From Nordella sp. HKS 07 (GTDB lineage Bacteria > Pseudomonadota > Alphaproteobacteria > Rhizobiales > Aestuariivirgaceae): a DNA stretch of 64,000 nucleotides. A program made the translations under genes and the position numbers. The notes under the pieces were generated by a model that saw only the letters and a program-made list of their open reading frames with translations, searched no databases and was not told the DNA's origin. Location: NCBI RefSeq assembly GCF_011046735.1, contig NZ_CP049258.1:2808001-2872000 (forward strand), given 5' to 3'. The stretch's first letter is position 1. Every line of letters starts with the position of its first letter. This document shows, piece after piece, positions 16,977-26,740 of the stretch.

Positions 16977-17654
16977 TTATTTCTTCAGCAGCCCCTTCTC
17001 CACCAGGACGGCGCGCGTGATGCAGCCGCCGAAATTGCGTCCTGGCTGAACGACACGGCCGAAACACGCGCCGCTGCCACCGAACCTGACCCGAACGCGG
17101 CCTTTGATCCGCACCCCGCCCGAGCCGCCTTCATTGAAACCGAAGGTCGGCTTCGGCACATCGCCGGTCACCGGATAGCCGATCGCCGCCAGGTGGCTGC
17201 GCACGGCCTTGCAATATTCGACCGACCTGACCGAGAAGCGCGTCTCGCCATGACCGGCGCGGTATTTCATCACCGTGGTGCAGATGTCCTGGCCCGAGAG
17301 CCGCCAGGCCTCGGCCAGATACTGTGTGCCATAGGCGATATTGGTTTCGGGCCTGGCCAGCGCCTCGCGTGTGCCCTTGAAGCCCAGCATGTCGGCGGTG
17401 GAGGGGAGGATCTGCATGAGGCCCACTTCACCGACGCTGCCGAGGGCGCCGGGGTCGTAGCCGCTTTCGACCCGCATGACCGCATCGACGATCTCGAAGG
17501 GGATCTGGTTGCGCTTCGCTTCCGCCTTGCCGATGCTCTGATAGAGCACCTGGCCGCTCGCCGTCTCCTCGAGCGGCGGGCGCGCCAGCGCGTCTCCCGC
17601 CACAAAGGGAAGGACCAGGCCGATCACTCCCGAAAAAATCGCACGCCGCGCCAT
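16977..17654 (-). CDS. Secreted lytic transglycosylase (SLT domain)
   Basis: A 225-residue protein with a signal peptide (residues 1-24, ending ALA). The SLT fold spans about 35-155. The catalytic glutamate is Glu63 in RVESGYDPGALGS, followed by EVGLMQILPSTA (75-87) and the later NIAYGTQYL motif. Such enzymes cleave peptidoglycan to anhydromuropeptides. The C-terminal 60 residues are glycine-rich and basic with two cysteines (GACFGR, FGGCIT), not part of the core fold. It ends one base from the convergent gene at 16975. Role in wall turnover or secretion is inferred. Confidence 0.87.
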   Translation of the reverse strand: MARRAIFSGVIGLVLPFVAGDALARPPLEETASGQVLYQSIGKAEAKRNQIPFEIVDAVMRVESGYDPGALGSVGEVGLMQILPSTADMLGFKGTREALARPETNIAYGTQYLAEAWRLSGQDICTTVMKYRAGHGETRFSVRSVEYCKAVRSHLAAIGYPVTGDVPKPTFGFNEGGSGGVRIKGRVRVRFGGSGACFGRVVQPGRNFGGCITRAVLVEKGLLKK

Positions 17655-17732
17655 ATATATCGATATCGGTGATTGCTCAGGCCACCGACCCTCGCATTCA
17701 ATTGGCTCAAAATTGCGGCCGGCGAAACCCGG

Positions 17733-19535
17733 TCAGTTCTCGTCCATCTTGAGGGCCGCAATGAAGGCCTCCTGCGGGATCTCGACCTTGCCGAACTGGC
17801 GCATCTTCTTCTTGCCTTCCTTCTGCTTGTCGAGAAGCTTGCGCTTGCGCGAGATGTCGCCGCCATAACATTTGGCGGTCACGTCCTTGCGCAAGGCGGA
17901 AAGCGTTTCACGCGCGACGATCTTGCCGCCGATCGCCGCCTGGATCGGGATCTGGAACATATGCCGCGGGATAAGCTCCTTGAGCTTCTCGCACATCACG
18001 CGCCCGCGCTGCTCGGCGCGGCCACGATGCACGATCATGGAAAGCGCGTCGACCGGCTCGGTATTGACCAGGATGCCCATGCGCACCAGGTCGCCCTCTT
18101 CATAACCGACCATCTTGTAGTCGAAGCTGGCATAGCCGCGGCTCACCGATTTGAGCCGGTCGTAGAAATCGAACACCACCTCGTTGAGCGGCAAGTCATA
18201 GACCAGCATGGCGCGCGCGCCCGCATAGGTCAGCTGCTTCTGCCGCCCGCGCCTGTCCTCGCATAATTTGAGGATGGAACCCAGATATTCGTCCGGCACT
18301 AGAATGGTGGCTTCGATCCACGGCTCTTCGATCGAGGTAATGTAATTGGCCTCCGGCAGGTCGACCGGATTGTGCAATTCGATCTGGGTGCCGTCATTGA
18401 GATTGACCTTGTAGATGACCGACGGCGCCGTGGTGATGACATCGACGTTGAATTCGCGTTCGATGCGCTCGCGGATGATCTCGAGATGAAGCAACCCCAG
18501 GAAGCCGCAGCGGAAGCCGAAGCCCAAGGCCGCCGAGGTCTCCATCTCATAGGAGAAGCTCGCATCGTTGAGACGCAATTTGCCCATCGCCTCGCGCAAG
18601 TCCTCGAAGCGCGCCGCATCGACCGGAAAGAAGCCGGCGAAAACCACGGGCTGGGCCGGCTTGAAGCCGGGCAACGGCGCGCTGGTCGGGTTCTTCTCGT
18701 CGGTCACCGTGTCGCCGATGCGGGTGTCGGCCACTTCCTTGATGGCGGCGGTGAAGAAGCCGATCTCGCCGGGGCCGAGCTTGTCGACCATTTCACGCTT
18801 CGGCCTGGATATGCCGAGGCGCTCGACCTGATAGGAGCCGCCCGTCGCCATCATCTTGACCTTCTGGCCCTTGCGGATCTCGCCATCGACGATACGCAAA
18901 AGCACGACGACGCCCAGATAGGGATCGTACCAGCTGTCGATGAGGAGCGCCTTCAAGGGGGCGTTGCGGTCGCCCTTCGGCGGCGGCAGCCGGTTGACAA
19001 TGGCTTCCAGAACATCCGGCACGCCGAGCCCGGTCTTGGCCGAAATCTCGACCGCATCCGAGGCATCGATACCGATCACATCCTCGATCTGCTGGCGGAT
19101 GCGCGCCGGCTCGGCGGCCGGCAGGTCGACCTTGTTAAGGACGGGAATGATCTCGTGGTTGTTGTTGATCGCCTGATAGACATTGGCGAGCGTCTGGGCT
19201 TCGACGCCCTGGCTCGCATCGACGACGAGGAGTGAGCCCTCGCAGGCGGCGAGCGATCGCGATACCTCATAGGCGAAATCGACATGGCCGGGCGTGTCGA
19301 TCAGGTTCAGCACATATTTCTCGCCCGATTTGGCGGTGTAATCGAGGCGCACCGTATTGGCCTTGATGGTGATGCCGCGCTCGCGCTCGAGATCCATGGA
19401 ATCGAGGATCTGGCTGACCATTTCGCGGTCGGAGACGGCACCGCACAGCTGGATCAGCCGGTCGGCAAGCGTGGATTTGCCGTGGTCGATATGGGCGATG
19501 ATGGAGAAATTTCGAATATGGCTGAGATCGGTCAT
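17733..19535 (-). CDS. lepA: Elongation factor 4 (LepA)
   Basis: A 600-residue translational GTPase, the usual length. G1 is [14 protein letters not shown] (residues 14-27), G3 is DTPGHVDF, and G4 is NKVDLP. The C-terminal LepA-specific domain is present up to a basic tail ([28 protein letters not shown]). The protein back-translocates or rescues stalled ribosomes under ionic stress. It starts at ATG 19535 and is followed 78 bases later by the transglycosylase gene on the same strand. Confidence 0.98.
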   Translation of the reverse strand: MTDLSHIRNFSIIAHIDHGKSTLADRLIQLCGAVSDREMVSQILDSMDLERERGITIKANTVRLDYTAKSGEKYVLNLIDTPGHVDFAYEVSRSLAACEGSLLVVDASQGVEAQTLANVYQAINNNHEIIPVLNKVDLPAAEPARIRQQIEDVIGIDASDAVEISAKTGLGVPDVLEAIVNRLPPPKGDRNAPLKALLIDSWYDPYLGVVVLLRIVDGEIRKGQKVKMMATGGSYQVERLGISRPKREMVDKLGPGEIGFFTAAIKEVADTRIGDTVTDEKNPTSAPLPGFKPAQPVVFAGFFPVDAARFEDLREAMGKLRLNDASFSYEMETSAALGFGFRCGFLGLLHLEIIRERIEREFNVDVITTAPSVIYKVNLNDGTQIELHNPVDLPEANYITSIEEPWIEATILVPDEYLGSILKLCEDRRGRQKQLTYAGARAMLVYDLPLNEVVFDFYDRLKSVSRGYASFDYKMVGYEEGDLVRMGILVNTEPVDALSMIVHRGRAEQRGRVMCEKLKELIPRHMFQIPIQAAIGGKIVARETLSALRKDVTAKCYGGDISRKRKLLDKQKEGKKKMRQFGKVEIPQEAFIAALKMDEN

Positions 19536-19605
19536 TGGGGCGCTTGATGGCAGGCGCGTCCCGCCCCGTCAAGCGCCGCGGAAAGGCAGAAAGCCAGGGG
19601 TGGAC

Positions 19606-19626
19606 TATAATTTAGAATCATTCTAA
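19606..19626 (+). promoter_or_regulatory. -10 element with Irr-type inverted repeat upstream of mbfA
   Basis: TATAAT at 19606-19611 is directly followed by a 7-bp perfect inverted repeat with a 1-base centre, TTAGAATCATTCTAA (19612-19626). This matches the iron control element bound by Irr in Rhizobiales (TTAGAA and TTCTAA arms). A repressor bound there would cover the start of transcription. Irr regulation of mbfA is established in related bacteria; here it is inferred from the site. Confidence 0.75.
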
Positions 19627-19635
19627 TTATGGGGC

Positions 19636-20592
19636 ATGAAAGCCTTTTCAGACTTGACCGAACAGGAGATCCTCGCGCTGGCAATATCGAGCGAAGAGGA
19701 CGATTCCCGCACCTATCTGGCCTTCGCCCATGCGCTGATGGATAAGTTCCCGGCCTCGGCGAAGGTCTTCGTCGAGATGGCCGAGGAGGAGCAGGCGCAC
19801 AAGGAGAGCCTCACCGACGCCTATCGGAAGAAATTCGGCGATTTCATTCCGCTCATCAGGCGCGGCGACGTGCTGGGCTTTGTCAAGCACACGCCGGTGT
19901 GGCTGTCGCGCCAGATGACGCTCGAGACGATGCGCCAGCGTGCCGAGATGCTGGAACTCGAGAATATGCGCTTCTATACCAAGGCGGCCGAGCAGGCGGT
20001 GGATCCGGCCATCCAGAAACTGCTGCAGGAGCTGGCCTTGGCCGAGAAGGAGCATACCTCGCTCGCCGACCGGCTCGGCCTCAAGCACCTCACCCCCGAC
20101 GCCAGGCTCGAAGAGGCCGACGCCAGACAAAAACTCTTCCTTCTGCAGGTGATCCAGCCGGGCCTCGTCGGCCTGATGGATGGTTCCGTCTCGACCCTGG
20201 CGCCGCTTTTCGCCGCGGCCTTCGCCACCCACAACACCTGGGAGACCTTCCTCGTCGGCCTTGCGGCTTCGATCGGTGCCGGCATCTCAATGGGGCTCGC
20301 CGAAGCTTTGTCCGATGACGGCAAGCTCTCCGGACGCGGACGTCCGCTGATCCGCGGCCTCGCCTCAGGGCTCATGACGATGGTCGGCGGCCTCGGCCAT
20401 ACGCTGCCCTATCTCATTCCGGATTTCTGGACCGCCACCGTCGTCGCCATGATCGTGGTATTCTTCGAGCTGTGGGCGATATCCTGGATCCGCTGGAAAT
20501 ACATGGACACGCCCTTCCTGCGCGCCGCCTTCCAGGTGGCGGTGGGCGGCGCCCTGGTGTTTCTCGCCGGCATCTTCATCGGCAGCTCGTGA
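19636..20592 (+). CDS. mbfA: Membrane-bound ferritin MbfA (rubrerythrin plus VIT1-like transporter)
   Basis: A 318-residue two-domain protein. Residues 8-150 form a ferritin-like di-iron domain with Glu20, E52xxH55, Glu107/109 and E137xxH140 as likely ligands. Residues about 170-318 form a VIT1/CCC1-type membrane domain ([19 protein letters not shown], then several helices). In Bradyrhizobium and Agrobacterium this protein exports iron and protects from peroxide. Domain order and length match. The Irr-type repeat just upstream supports iron-dependent repression. It is divergent from lepA. Confidence 0.93.
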   Translation: MKAFSDLTEQEILALAISSEEDDSRTYLAFAHALMDKFPASAKVFVEMAEEEQAHKESLTDAYRKKFGDFIPLIRRGDVLGFVKHTPVWLSRQMTLETMRQRAEMLELENMRFYTKAAEQAVDPAIQKLLQELALAEKEHTSLADRLGLKHLTPDARLEEADARQKLFLLQVIQPGLVGLMDGSVSTLAPLFAAAFATHNTWETFLVGLAASIGAGISMGLAEALSDDGKLSGRGRPLIRGLASGLMTMVGGLGHTLPYLIPDFWTATVVAMIVVFFELWAISWIRWKYMDTPFLRAAFQVAVGGALVFLAGIFIGSS

Positions 20593-20663
20593 ATTGGCAC
20601 AATCGCCGCGTCCGGCTATAGTCCCCCGCGCTTAGATGGGGCTGTTACAGAACTGATACGGGC

Positions 20664-21812
20664 ATGATCACGCGGCTTGCCATTTCCGGTTACCGTTCCC
20701 TGCGTGACGTCACATTGGCGCTCGGCCGGCTGAATATCGTCACCGGCGCCAATGGCAGCGGCAAGTCGAGCCTTTATCGGGCCTTGCGCCTGCTGTCGGA
20801 TGTCGCGCAAGGGCGCGTGGTGGCCTCGCTCGCCGCCGAGGGCGGCCTGTCATCGACACTGTGGGCGGGGCCGGAGAAATTCAGCCGTGAGATGAAAAGC
20901 GGCCAGCATCCGGTACAGGGTACGCGCCGCTCGGGTCCCATCAGCCTCAAGCTCGGCTTCTCCTCGGAAGACTACGGCTACGCCATCGATCTCGGCCTGC
21001 CTCCGCCGTCGCCGTCACGTTTCGCCCGCGATCCCATCATCAAGGTCGAGGCGGTGTGGACTGGCGAGCTTCTCGGCCGCGCCAATGTCATCGCCGAGCG
21101 GCATGGCGCGCATTCCCGCCTGCGCGAGAGTAGATCCGGAACCTGGCGCGACTGCACCGAGCATCTGTCGCATTTCGACAGCATGATGACCCATCGCGCC
21201 GACCCGCTCGATGGCTGGGAGCTGCTTCTTTTGCGCGAGCGGATGCGCCAGTGGCGCTTCTACGACAATCTGCGCACCGATCGCGAAGCGCCGGCGCGCC
21301 GGCCGCAGGTCGGGACTTTCACGCCGGTCCTTGCCGGCGACGGTGGCGATATCGGCGCCGCTCTTCAGACGATCATCGAGGTGGGCAACCGATCAGCGCT
21401 CGAAGAGGCAGTCGCCGACGCCTTCGACGGCGCGAGCCTCGGCGTCAATGACCGTTTCGAGATCGAGATGAAGCAGCATGGACTGCTGCGCGAGCTGAAT
21501 GTCGCGGAGCTCTCCGAAGGCACGCTCAGATACATCCTGCTGATTGCCGCCCTCTTGTCGCCGCGCCCGCCCGAGCTCATGATTCTCAACGAGCCGGAAG
21601 CGAGCCTGCATCCCGATCTTCTCGGACCGCTGGCCCGCCTCGTGACCAAAGCGGCCGAGCGCTGCCAGATCATCCTCGTCTCGCATTCCTCCGAGCTCGT
21701 CGCCGCGCTCGACCGCCATCCGGAGAGCCTGCTCGTCCGGCTCGAGAAGGAGCTCGGCGAGACAATCGTGCCGGATCGGACGGCGCCGCCCTGGAAATGG
21801 CCTTCACGTTGA
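20664..21812 (+). CDS. RecF/SMC-like AAA ATPase (AAA_21 type)
   Basis: A 382-residue ABC-class ATPase. It starts ITRLAISGYRSLRDVTLALGRLNIVTGANGSGKS, with Walker A at residues 28-35. An ABC-like signature LSEGTLRYI is near 281, Walker B ILNEPEASLHPDLL near 305, and the switch region ILVSHSSELV near 338. No nuclease (TOPRIM) domain is visible, unlike OLD proteins. Proteins of this type occur in DNA repair, defence and toxin systems, and many are unassigned. It overlaps the following phosphatase-like gene by 16 bases, so the two are very likely made together. Confidence 0.87.
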   Translation: MITRLAISGYRSLRDVTLALGRLNIVTGANGSGKSSLYRALRLLSDVAQGRVVASLAAEGGLSSTLWAGPEKFSREMKSGQHPVQGTRRSGPISLKLGFSSEDYGYAIDLGLPPPSPSRFARDPIIKVEAVWTGELLGRANVIAERHGAHSRLRESRSGTWRDCTEHLSHFDSMMTHRADPLDGWELLLLRERMRQWRFYDNLRTDREAPARRPQVGTFTPVLAGDGGDIGAALQTIIEVGNRSALEEAVADAFDGASLGVNDRFEIEMKQHGLLRELNVAELSEGTLRYILLIAALLSPRPPELMILNEPEASLHPDLLGPLARLVTKAAERCQIILVSHSSELVAALDRHPESLLVRLEKELGETIVPDRTAPPWKWPSR

Positions 21813-22132
21813 AGAACATCCTCTTTGTCTGCAGCCAGAACCGCCTGCGCAGTCCGACCGCCGAGCAGGTCTTCTCGACGCGCCGCGATATAGAGGTCGC
21901 TTCGGCCGGTACCAATCACAACGCCGACAATCCGCTCACCGCCGAACTCGTCGAATGGGCCGACATCATCTTCGTGATGGAGAAGGCACATCGCAGCAAG
22001 CTGCTGCAGCGCTTTCGGCCGCAGCTCAAGAAGGCGCACGTCATCTGCCTCGATATACCAGATGAGTTCGAGCTCATGGACCCGAAGCTCGTCCGCCTGC
22101 TCGAGAAGAAAGTGTCGCGTTATCTGCCGTAA
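21797..22132 (+). CDS. Small low-molecular-weight protein tyrosine phosphatase-like protein
   Basis: A 111-residue protein with the phosphatase loop C12-SQNRL-R18-S19 near its start (ILFVCSQNRLRSPTAEQVF). It is shorter than classical low-molecular-weight phosphatases (about 150) and lacks a clear DPY acid loop, ending instead with CLDIPDEFELMDPKLVRLL. I recognise it as the predicted phosphatase group COG4551. The ATG at 21797 lies inside the preceding ATPase gene. Members are widespread and poorly characterised. Phosphatase activity is likely from the loop but unproven. Confidence 0.85.
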   Translation: MAFTLKNILFVCSQNRLRSPTAEQVFSTRRDIEVASAGTNHNADNPLTAELVEWADIIFVMEKAHRSKLLQRFRPQLKKAHVICLDIPDEFELMDPKLVRLLEKKVSRYLP

Positions 22133-22227
22133 CCCCGCCCTTCCAGGTTCCGTCTCCCGGCGAAAGCCGGGGCGCCAATAAATTGGTGAAGCCCAGGCAA
22201 CTTTGCCTGGCTCACTCTATTGAATGG

Positions 22228-22551
22228 ATCCCGGCTTTCGCCGCTATCATATGCACACATCTCCTGAGGGATGCGCCCTTACCCTCGCCCCGCTTTAGCG
22301 GGGAGAGGGAGGGGCCCATTGCGCAGCAATGGGAGGGTGAGGGGCTTTTGCGAGATTGAGTTCGACCTCAGACAACTGAACGCTCTCGCGACAAGCATGC
22401 CCTCACTGCGTCGGTGGCCGTGCCCCTCACCCTTCCCGCCGCTGCGCGTCGGGCCCCTTCCCTCTCCCCGCTGCGCTTCGCTTGCAGGGCGAGGGTAAAG
22501 CGGCAAGCCGGCCATCAGATGTGTGAATCCGATAGCGGCGAAAGCCGGGAT
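22228..22551. repeat. Nested inverted-repeat element (REPIN- or MITE-like)
   Basis: The 441-base gap 22133-22573 is filled by repeats and shows no gene. The outer arms are 22228-22262 and 22517-22551: 21 bases match perfectly (ATCCCGGCTTTCGCCGCTAT core), then five differ, then CACACATCT matches again. Inside, two GC-rich units lie in opposite orientation (about 22278-22347 and 22421-22500), both with TACCCTCGCCC at their outer ends and the shared core GCGGGGAGAGGGA. Ahead of the element, TCCCGGCGAAAGCCGGGG occurs at 22154-22171 and a hairpin CCAGGCAA/TTGCCTGG at 22193-22210. The element could fold into one large cruciform. No transposase is present. Confidence 0.75.
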
Positions 22552-22573
22552 GACGATGGTATAGGGCGCGGGC

Positions 22574-24982
22574 TCAGCTCCTGAGCACGCCGCCGGTCGC
22601 CTTGTGGACCTGCGCCACGATCTTCTGCGACAGGGCGTCGATCTCTTCCTCGGTCAGCGTCTTCTCGCGCGGCTGGATCGTCACCTCGATGGCGAGCGAC
22701 GCCTTGCCCGCCTCGAGCGTGCCGCCGGCGAAACGGTCGAACACGACGACATCCGAGATCAGCTGCTTGTCGGTGCCCTTGGCGGCTTTCACGACCTTGT
22801 CGGCCTCGATCGTTTCGTCGACGACGAAGGCGAAGTCGCGCTTCAGCGCCATGAGGTCCGACGCCTTGAGAGCCGCGCGGGTATTGCCCCGGCCCTTGGT
22901 CCCCGGAATGGCGCTGAGATTGACCTCGAAGGCGACCAGCGGTCCCTTCACGTCCATTTCCGCCAGGATGCGCGGATGGATCTCGCCGAAGGTCGCGAGC
23001 TTGTTCTGCGGGCCCATCTGGATCGTGCCGGAGCGGCCGGGATGATACCAGGAGGGCGCTTCTGCCACGATCTGCATGGTCGCGACAGGAGCCCCGGCCG
23101 CATCGAGCACCGCGAGCGCGTCGGCCTTGGCCGTGAAGACGTCGACAGCGCGTTGACCGCCCATCCAGTTGCGCGGCACGGCATCGCCGCGCCGCGTGCC
23201 GGCGGCGCGCAGAGTCTCATCTTCAGGCTTGTCGCCGGCATAGGCCTGGCCCACTTCGAACAGCGCCACGTCCTGGACGCCGCGCGCCATATTGCGCCCC
23301 GTCGCGGCGATGAGATTGGGCAGAAGCGACGGCCGCATGTCGGACAATTCCGACGAGATCGGATTGGCGAGCACGAGATCGCGGTTGCGCTGGCCGTCAT
23401 TGAAGAGCCTGGCATGCGCCTCGGGCAGGAACGACCAGGTGACGGCCTCATTGAGGCCGCGCGTCGCCAGCGTCCGCCTGGCCTGGATCATACGCCGCTG
23501 CAGCGAACTCAAGACCGGCTTGGCGATCGGTGAAAGCCGCGGCATCTCGGCGAAGGGCACTCTGTCGAGCCCATAGATGCGGCAGACTTCCTCGACGAGA
23601 TCGGACTCGCCATGGACATCGGGCCGCCAGGAGGGAACGGCGCAGGAAAGCCCGTCCGGCGTCTCGGTAACGGCGAAGCCGAGGGCGGTGAGGATTGCCT
23701 TCTGACGGGCTTCCGGGATTTCGACGCCGCCTAGCCTCGCCACCCGCCCGCGGCGGAGCAGATAGCTGCGCTTGGTGTCGGGCGCATGCCCGGCGATGAC
23801 GAGTTCGGACGGCTCGCCGCCGCACAGTTCGAGGATCATCTCAGTGCCGAATTCCGAGCCCGCTTGCGTGAATTCCGGATCGACGCCGCGCTCGAAGCGG
23901 TAGCGCGCATCGGACAGCACGCCGAGTTTGCGCCCGGTCGCGGCGGTGCGCAGCGGATCGAAATAGGCCGCTTCGAGGAAGACATTGACGGTCTTGTCAG
24001 ACACGCCCGATTCCTCTCCGCCCATGATGCCGCCCAGAGCCTCGGGCCGGCGCTCATCGGCGATGACCGTCATATTGCCGTCGAGCCAATAGGTCTTGCC
24101 GTCGAGCGCGCGCAGATACTCGCCACGCTTGGCGAGTCTCGCATGCAGCGAGCCCTTGATCTTGTCGGCGTCGAATACATGCAGCGGCCGGCCATAGGAG
24201 AAAGTGATGTAATTGGTGATGTCGACGAGGGCGGAGATCGGCCTGAGCCCGATTGCCTTCAGCCGGTTCCGCAGCCATGCGGGCGACGGGCCGTTCTTGA
24301 CGCCTCTGATGTAGCGCCCGACGAAGAGCGGGCAGGGACTGACATCGCCGCCGTCGAAAATCAGCGAGACGCCGACCGGCGATTTGAAGCGGCCTGGAAT
24401 GACAGGTGCGGCGAGCGGCTTCAGCGTGCCGAGACCTTTGGCGGCGAGGTCGCGGGCAATGCCATAGATTCCGAGCGCGTCGGGTCGGTTCGGCGTAACC
24501 TTGATGTAGATCATCGGGTCGGCAAGGCCGAGCGCTTCCGCCGCGGGTGAGCCGATCGGCGCCGTCTGGTCGAGCTCGATAATGCCGTCATGCTCCTCCG
24601 AGAGCATGAGCTCGCGCTCGGAGACGAGCATGCCGTTCGATTCGACACCACGGATGACGCCCTTTTCGAGCGTCATTTTGGTGCCTGGAATATAGGCGCC
24701 GGGCGGCGCGAAGATCGCCTTCATGCCGGTCTTGGCATTCGGCGCGCCGCACACGACCTGGATGAGGCCGGAACGGGTGACGACGTCGCAGACGCGCAAG
24801 CGGTCGGCATTGGGATGCGGACGCGCTTCCTTCACATAGGCGACGGTGAAGGGGGCGAGCGGCTTCGACTTGTCCTCGACCGCTTCGACCTCGAGGCCGA
24901 TACCGATGAGGCCGTCGACGATCTGGTCAAGCGTGGCGTCGGTGTCGAGATAGTCCTTGAGCCAGGAGAGGGTGAATTTCAT
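22574..24982 (-). CDS. pheT: Phenylalanine-tRNA ligase beta subunit
   Basis: An 802-residue subunit of the heterotetrameric phenylalanyl-tRNA synthetase. Domains in order: N-terminal fold and tRNA-binding EMAP-like domain (about 40-150, VVCGAPNAKTGMKAIFAPPG), B3/B4 editing domain (about 215-390), B5 domain (about 410-480), catalytic-like core, and the FDX-ACB anticodon-binding domain at the C-terminus (ALKRDFAFVVDETIEADKVV). The length is normal. Its start shares one base with the pheS stop, so the subunits are translationally coupled. Confidence 0.98.
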   Translation of the reverse strand: MKFTLSWLKDYLDTDATLDQIVDGLIGIGLEVEAVEDKSKPLAPFTVAYVKEARPHPNADRLRVCDVVTRSGLIQVVCGAPNAKTGMKAIFAPPGAYIPGTKMTLEKGVIRGVESNGMLVSERELMLSEEHDGIIELDQTAPIGSPAAEALGLADPMIYIKVTPNRPDALGIYGIARDLAAKGLGTLKPLAAPVIPGRFKSPVGVSLIFDGGDVSPCPLFVGRYIRGVKNGPSPAWLRNRLKAIGLRPISALVDITNYITFSYGRPLHVFDADKIKGSLHARLAKRGEYLRALDGKTYWLDGNMTVIADERRPEALGGIMGGEESGVSDKTVNVFLEAAYFDPLRTAATGRKLGVLSDARYRFERGVDPEFTQAGSEFGTEMILELCGGEPSELVIAGHAPDTKRSYLLRRGRVARLGGVEIPEARQKAILTALGFAVTETPDGLSCAVPSWRPDVHGESDLVEEVCRIYGLDRVPFAEMPRLSPIAKPVLSSLQRRMIQARRTLATRGLNEAVTWSFLPEAHARLFNDGQRNRDLVLANPISSELSDMRPSLLPNLIAATGRNMARGVQDVALFEVGQAYAGDKPEDETLRAAGTRRGDAVPRNWMGGQRAVDVFTAKADALAVLDAAGAPVATMQIVAEAPSWYHPGRSGTIQMGPQNKLATFGEIHPRILAEMDVKGPLVAFEVNLSAIPGTKGRGNTRAALKASDLMALKRDFAFVVDETIEADKVVKAAKGTDKQLISDVVVFDRFAGGTLEAGKASLAIEVTIQPREKTLTEEEIDALSQKIVAQVHKATGGVLRS

Positions 24983-26052
24983 CAGGAGAGCCCTCCGGCG
25001 AGAGTGGGGACTTGCAGAGCGCGGAAGCCGTAATGGCGCAGCCAGCGCAGATCGGCCTCGAAGAAGGCGCGCAGATCCGGGATTCCGTATTTCAGCATGG
25101 CGATGCGGTCGAGGCCCATGCCGAAGGCGAAGCCCTGATAGCGCTCAGGGTCCAGGCCGCCGGCCTTGATCACGCTCGGATGCACCATGCCGCTGCCGAG
25201 GATTTCGAGCCAGGACGAGCCTTCGCCGATTTTCACCTGGCCGCCTTCCCACGAGCAGTTGATGTCGACTTCCATCGACGGCTCGGTGAAGGGGAAATGC
25301 GAGGCGCGGAAGCGCATCTTGACGTCATCGATCTCGAAGAACGCCTTGCAGAATTCGGCGAGCGCCCATTTGAGATGGCCGAGATGCGTCTCCTCGTCGA
25401 TGACGAGGCCCTCGATCTGGTGGAACATCGGGGTGTGCGTCTGGTCCGAATCGGAGCGGAAGGTGCGCCCGGGCGCGATGATGCGGATCGGCGGCTTGCC
25501 CTCGAGCATCGTGCGGATCTGCACCGGCGAGGTGTGGGTGCGCAGCAGCATCCGCGAGCCGTCAGCCTTGGGCTGGAAGTAGAAGGTGTCGTGCTCCTGG
25601 CGCGCCGGGTGCTCCGGCGGGATGTTGAGCGCGGTGAAATTGTAGAAATCGTTCTCGATATGGGGGCCTTCGGCTACGGAGAAGCCGAGATCGCCCCAGA
25701 TCTGCACCACTTCCTCCCACACCTGGCTCACCGGGTGAATGGTCCCTTGCGCTTCCGGACGCGTCGGCAGGGTTACGTCGATCTTCTCGGTGACGAGACG
25801 GGCTTCGAGCGCCGTGGCCTGAAGCGCCGCCTTGCGCGCGCTGAGCGCCTCCGTGACCTTCTCCTTCAGCGCATTGAGCTCGGCGCCGGCCGTCTTGCGC
25901 TCTTCCGGCGCCATGGCGCCCAGCGTCTTCATGCGCTCGGAAATGGCGCCCTTCTTGCCGAGAGCCGAGACGCGTAAGCTCTCGAGCTCGGTCTCGTCCG
26001 CCGCGCTGGCGATGCCGTCGATCAGCGATTGTTCCAGATTTTGCAGACTCAT
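24982..26052 (-). CDS. pheS: Phenylalanine-tRNA ligase alpha subunit
   Basis: A 356-residue catalytic subunit. A coiled-coil N-terminal arm (residues 1-90) precedes the class II core: motif 2 as [20 protein letters not shown] and motif 3 as [20 protein letters not shown] near the end. The ATG at 26052 is chosen because [17 protein letters not shown] is the normal beginning; a longer in-frame reading to 26301 has no similarity to the family. It is the third gene of rpmI-rplT-pheS-pheT, after an attenuator-like hairpin. Confidence 0.98.
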   Translation of the reverse strand: MSLQNLEQSLIDGIASAADETELESLRVSALGKKGAISERMKTLGAMAPEERKTAGAELNALKEKVTEALSARKAALQATALEARLVTEKIDVTLPTRPEAQGTIHPVSQVWEEVVQIWGDLGFSVAEGPHIENDFYNFTALNIPPEHPARQEHDTFYFQPKADGSRMLLRTHTSPVQIRTMLEGKPPIRIIAPGRTFRSDSDQTHTPMFHQIEGLVIDEETHLGHLKWALAEFCKAFFEIDDVKMRFRASHFPFTEPSMEVDINCSWEGGQVKIGEGSSWLEILGSGMVHPSVIKAGGLDPERYQGFAFGMGLDRIAMLKYGIPDLRAFFEADLRWLRHYGFRALQVPTLAGGLS

Positions 26053-26069
26053 CTGTGGGTCTTTCAACG

Positions 26070-26118
26070 AAAAAGGCCGGGCCGATGGCGCTTCATGGAG
26101 CGCCAGCGAAAGCCCGGC
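26070..26118 (-). terminator. Attenuator-like hairpin between rplT and pheS
   Basis: On the minus strand GCCGGGC (26118-26112) pairs with GCCCGGC (26082-26076), with an inner stem GGCGCT/AGCGCC, followed by C and five T residues (26074-26070). It stands in the 91-base gap after rplT and looks like a standard intrinsic terminator, so only part of the ribosomal-protein transcripts would reach pheST. No leader peptide rich in phenylalanine codons is visible before it. Confidence 0.7.
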
Positions 26119-26143
26119 CCGAACCGATGGATGCTGACGAGGC

Positions 26144-26497
26144 TCAGAGAGCCGCTTTCGCCTTTTCGACGAGAGCGGCGAAAGCCTGAGGCTCGCGCAC
26201 GGCGAGATCGGCCAGAACCTTGCGGTCGATCTCGATACCGGCCTTGCCGAGCCCGTTGATAAATCGGCCATAGGTGAGGCCGAGTTCGCGGGTCGCCGCA
26301 TTGATGCGCTGGATCCACAGAGCGCGGAAATTGCGCTTCTTGTTGCGCCGGTCGCGATACTGATACTGCTGCGCCTTCTCTACCGCCTGGACGGCGACGC
26401 GGAAGATGTTCTTGCGGCGGCTGAAATAGCCGGACGCGCTCTTGATGACTTTCTTGTGGGCGGCTCTGGCCGTCACACCACGCTTTACGCGGGACAT
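26144..26497 (-). CDS. rplT: 50S ribosomal protein L20
   Basis: A 117-residue basic protein with the L20 fold: [20 protein letters not shown] at the start, [19 protein letters not shown] in the middle and [19 protein letters not shown] at the end. It is needed early in 50S assembly and commonly represses its own operon. It lies 22 bases after rpmI on the same strand. Confidence 0.99.
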   Translation of the reverse strand: MSRVKRGVTARAAHKKVIKSASGYFSRRKNIFRVAVQAVEKAQQYQYRDRRNKKRNFRALWIQRINAATRELGLTYGRFINGLGKAGIEIDRKVLADLAVREPQAFAALVEKAKAAL

Positions 26498-26519
26498 GTC
26501 TTAAACTCCTTGCAGCGGC

Positions 26520-26720
26520 TTAGCGGGCATAAGGCATATGAATCTTGACCAGGCGCTCATCGCCCTCGGCCAGAATCATGGAGCCCCGCTGATTGCGGAT
26601 CTGCTTGTTGGTGCGCTTGATCATGCCGTGGCGCTTGCCAGCCTGACCGGCCTTGATGCGACCGGTCGCCGTGACCTTGAATCGCTTCTTGGCCGACGAT
26701 TTCGTCTTCATTTTGGGCAT
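26520..26720 (-). CDS. rpmI: 50S ribosomal protein L35
   Basis: A 66-residue protein beginning [20 protein letters not shown] and containing [18 protein letters not shown], as in all L35 proteins. The ATG at 26720 has AAAGGA upstream; a longer in-frame start is rejected because L35 is about 65 residues. It leads the rpmI-rplT-pheS-pheT operon. infC, often first in this operon, is instead at 32510 on its own. Confidence 0.98.
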   Translation of the reverse strand: MPKMKTKSSAKKRFKVTATGRIKAGQAGKRHGMIKRTNKQIRNQRGSMILAEGDERLVKIHMPYAR

Positions 26721-26740
26721 TTCGCTATCCTTTCGGTGCA

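Noticed and set aside
20664-22132. A defence island around the ATPase-phosphatase pair
   Set aside because: The neighbours are lepA, mbfA and pheST, all housekeeping. No restriction, toxin or mobile genes are close.
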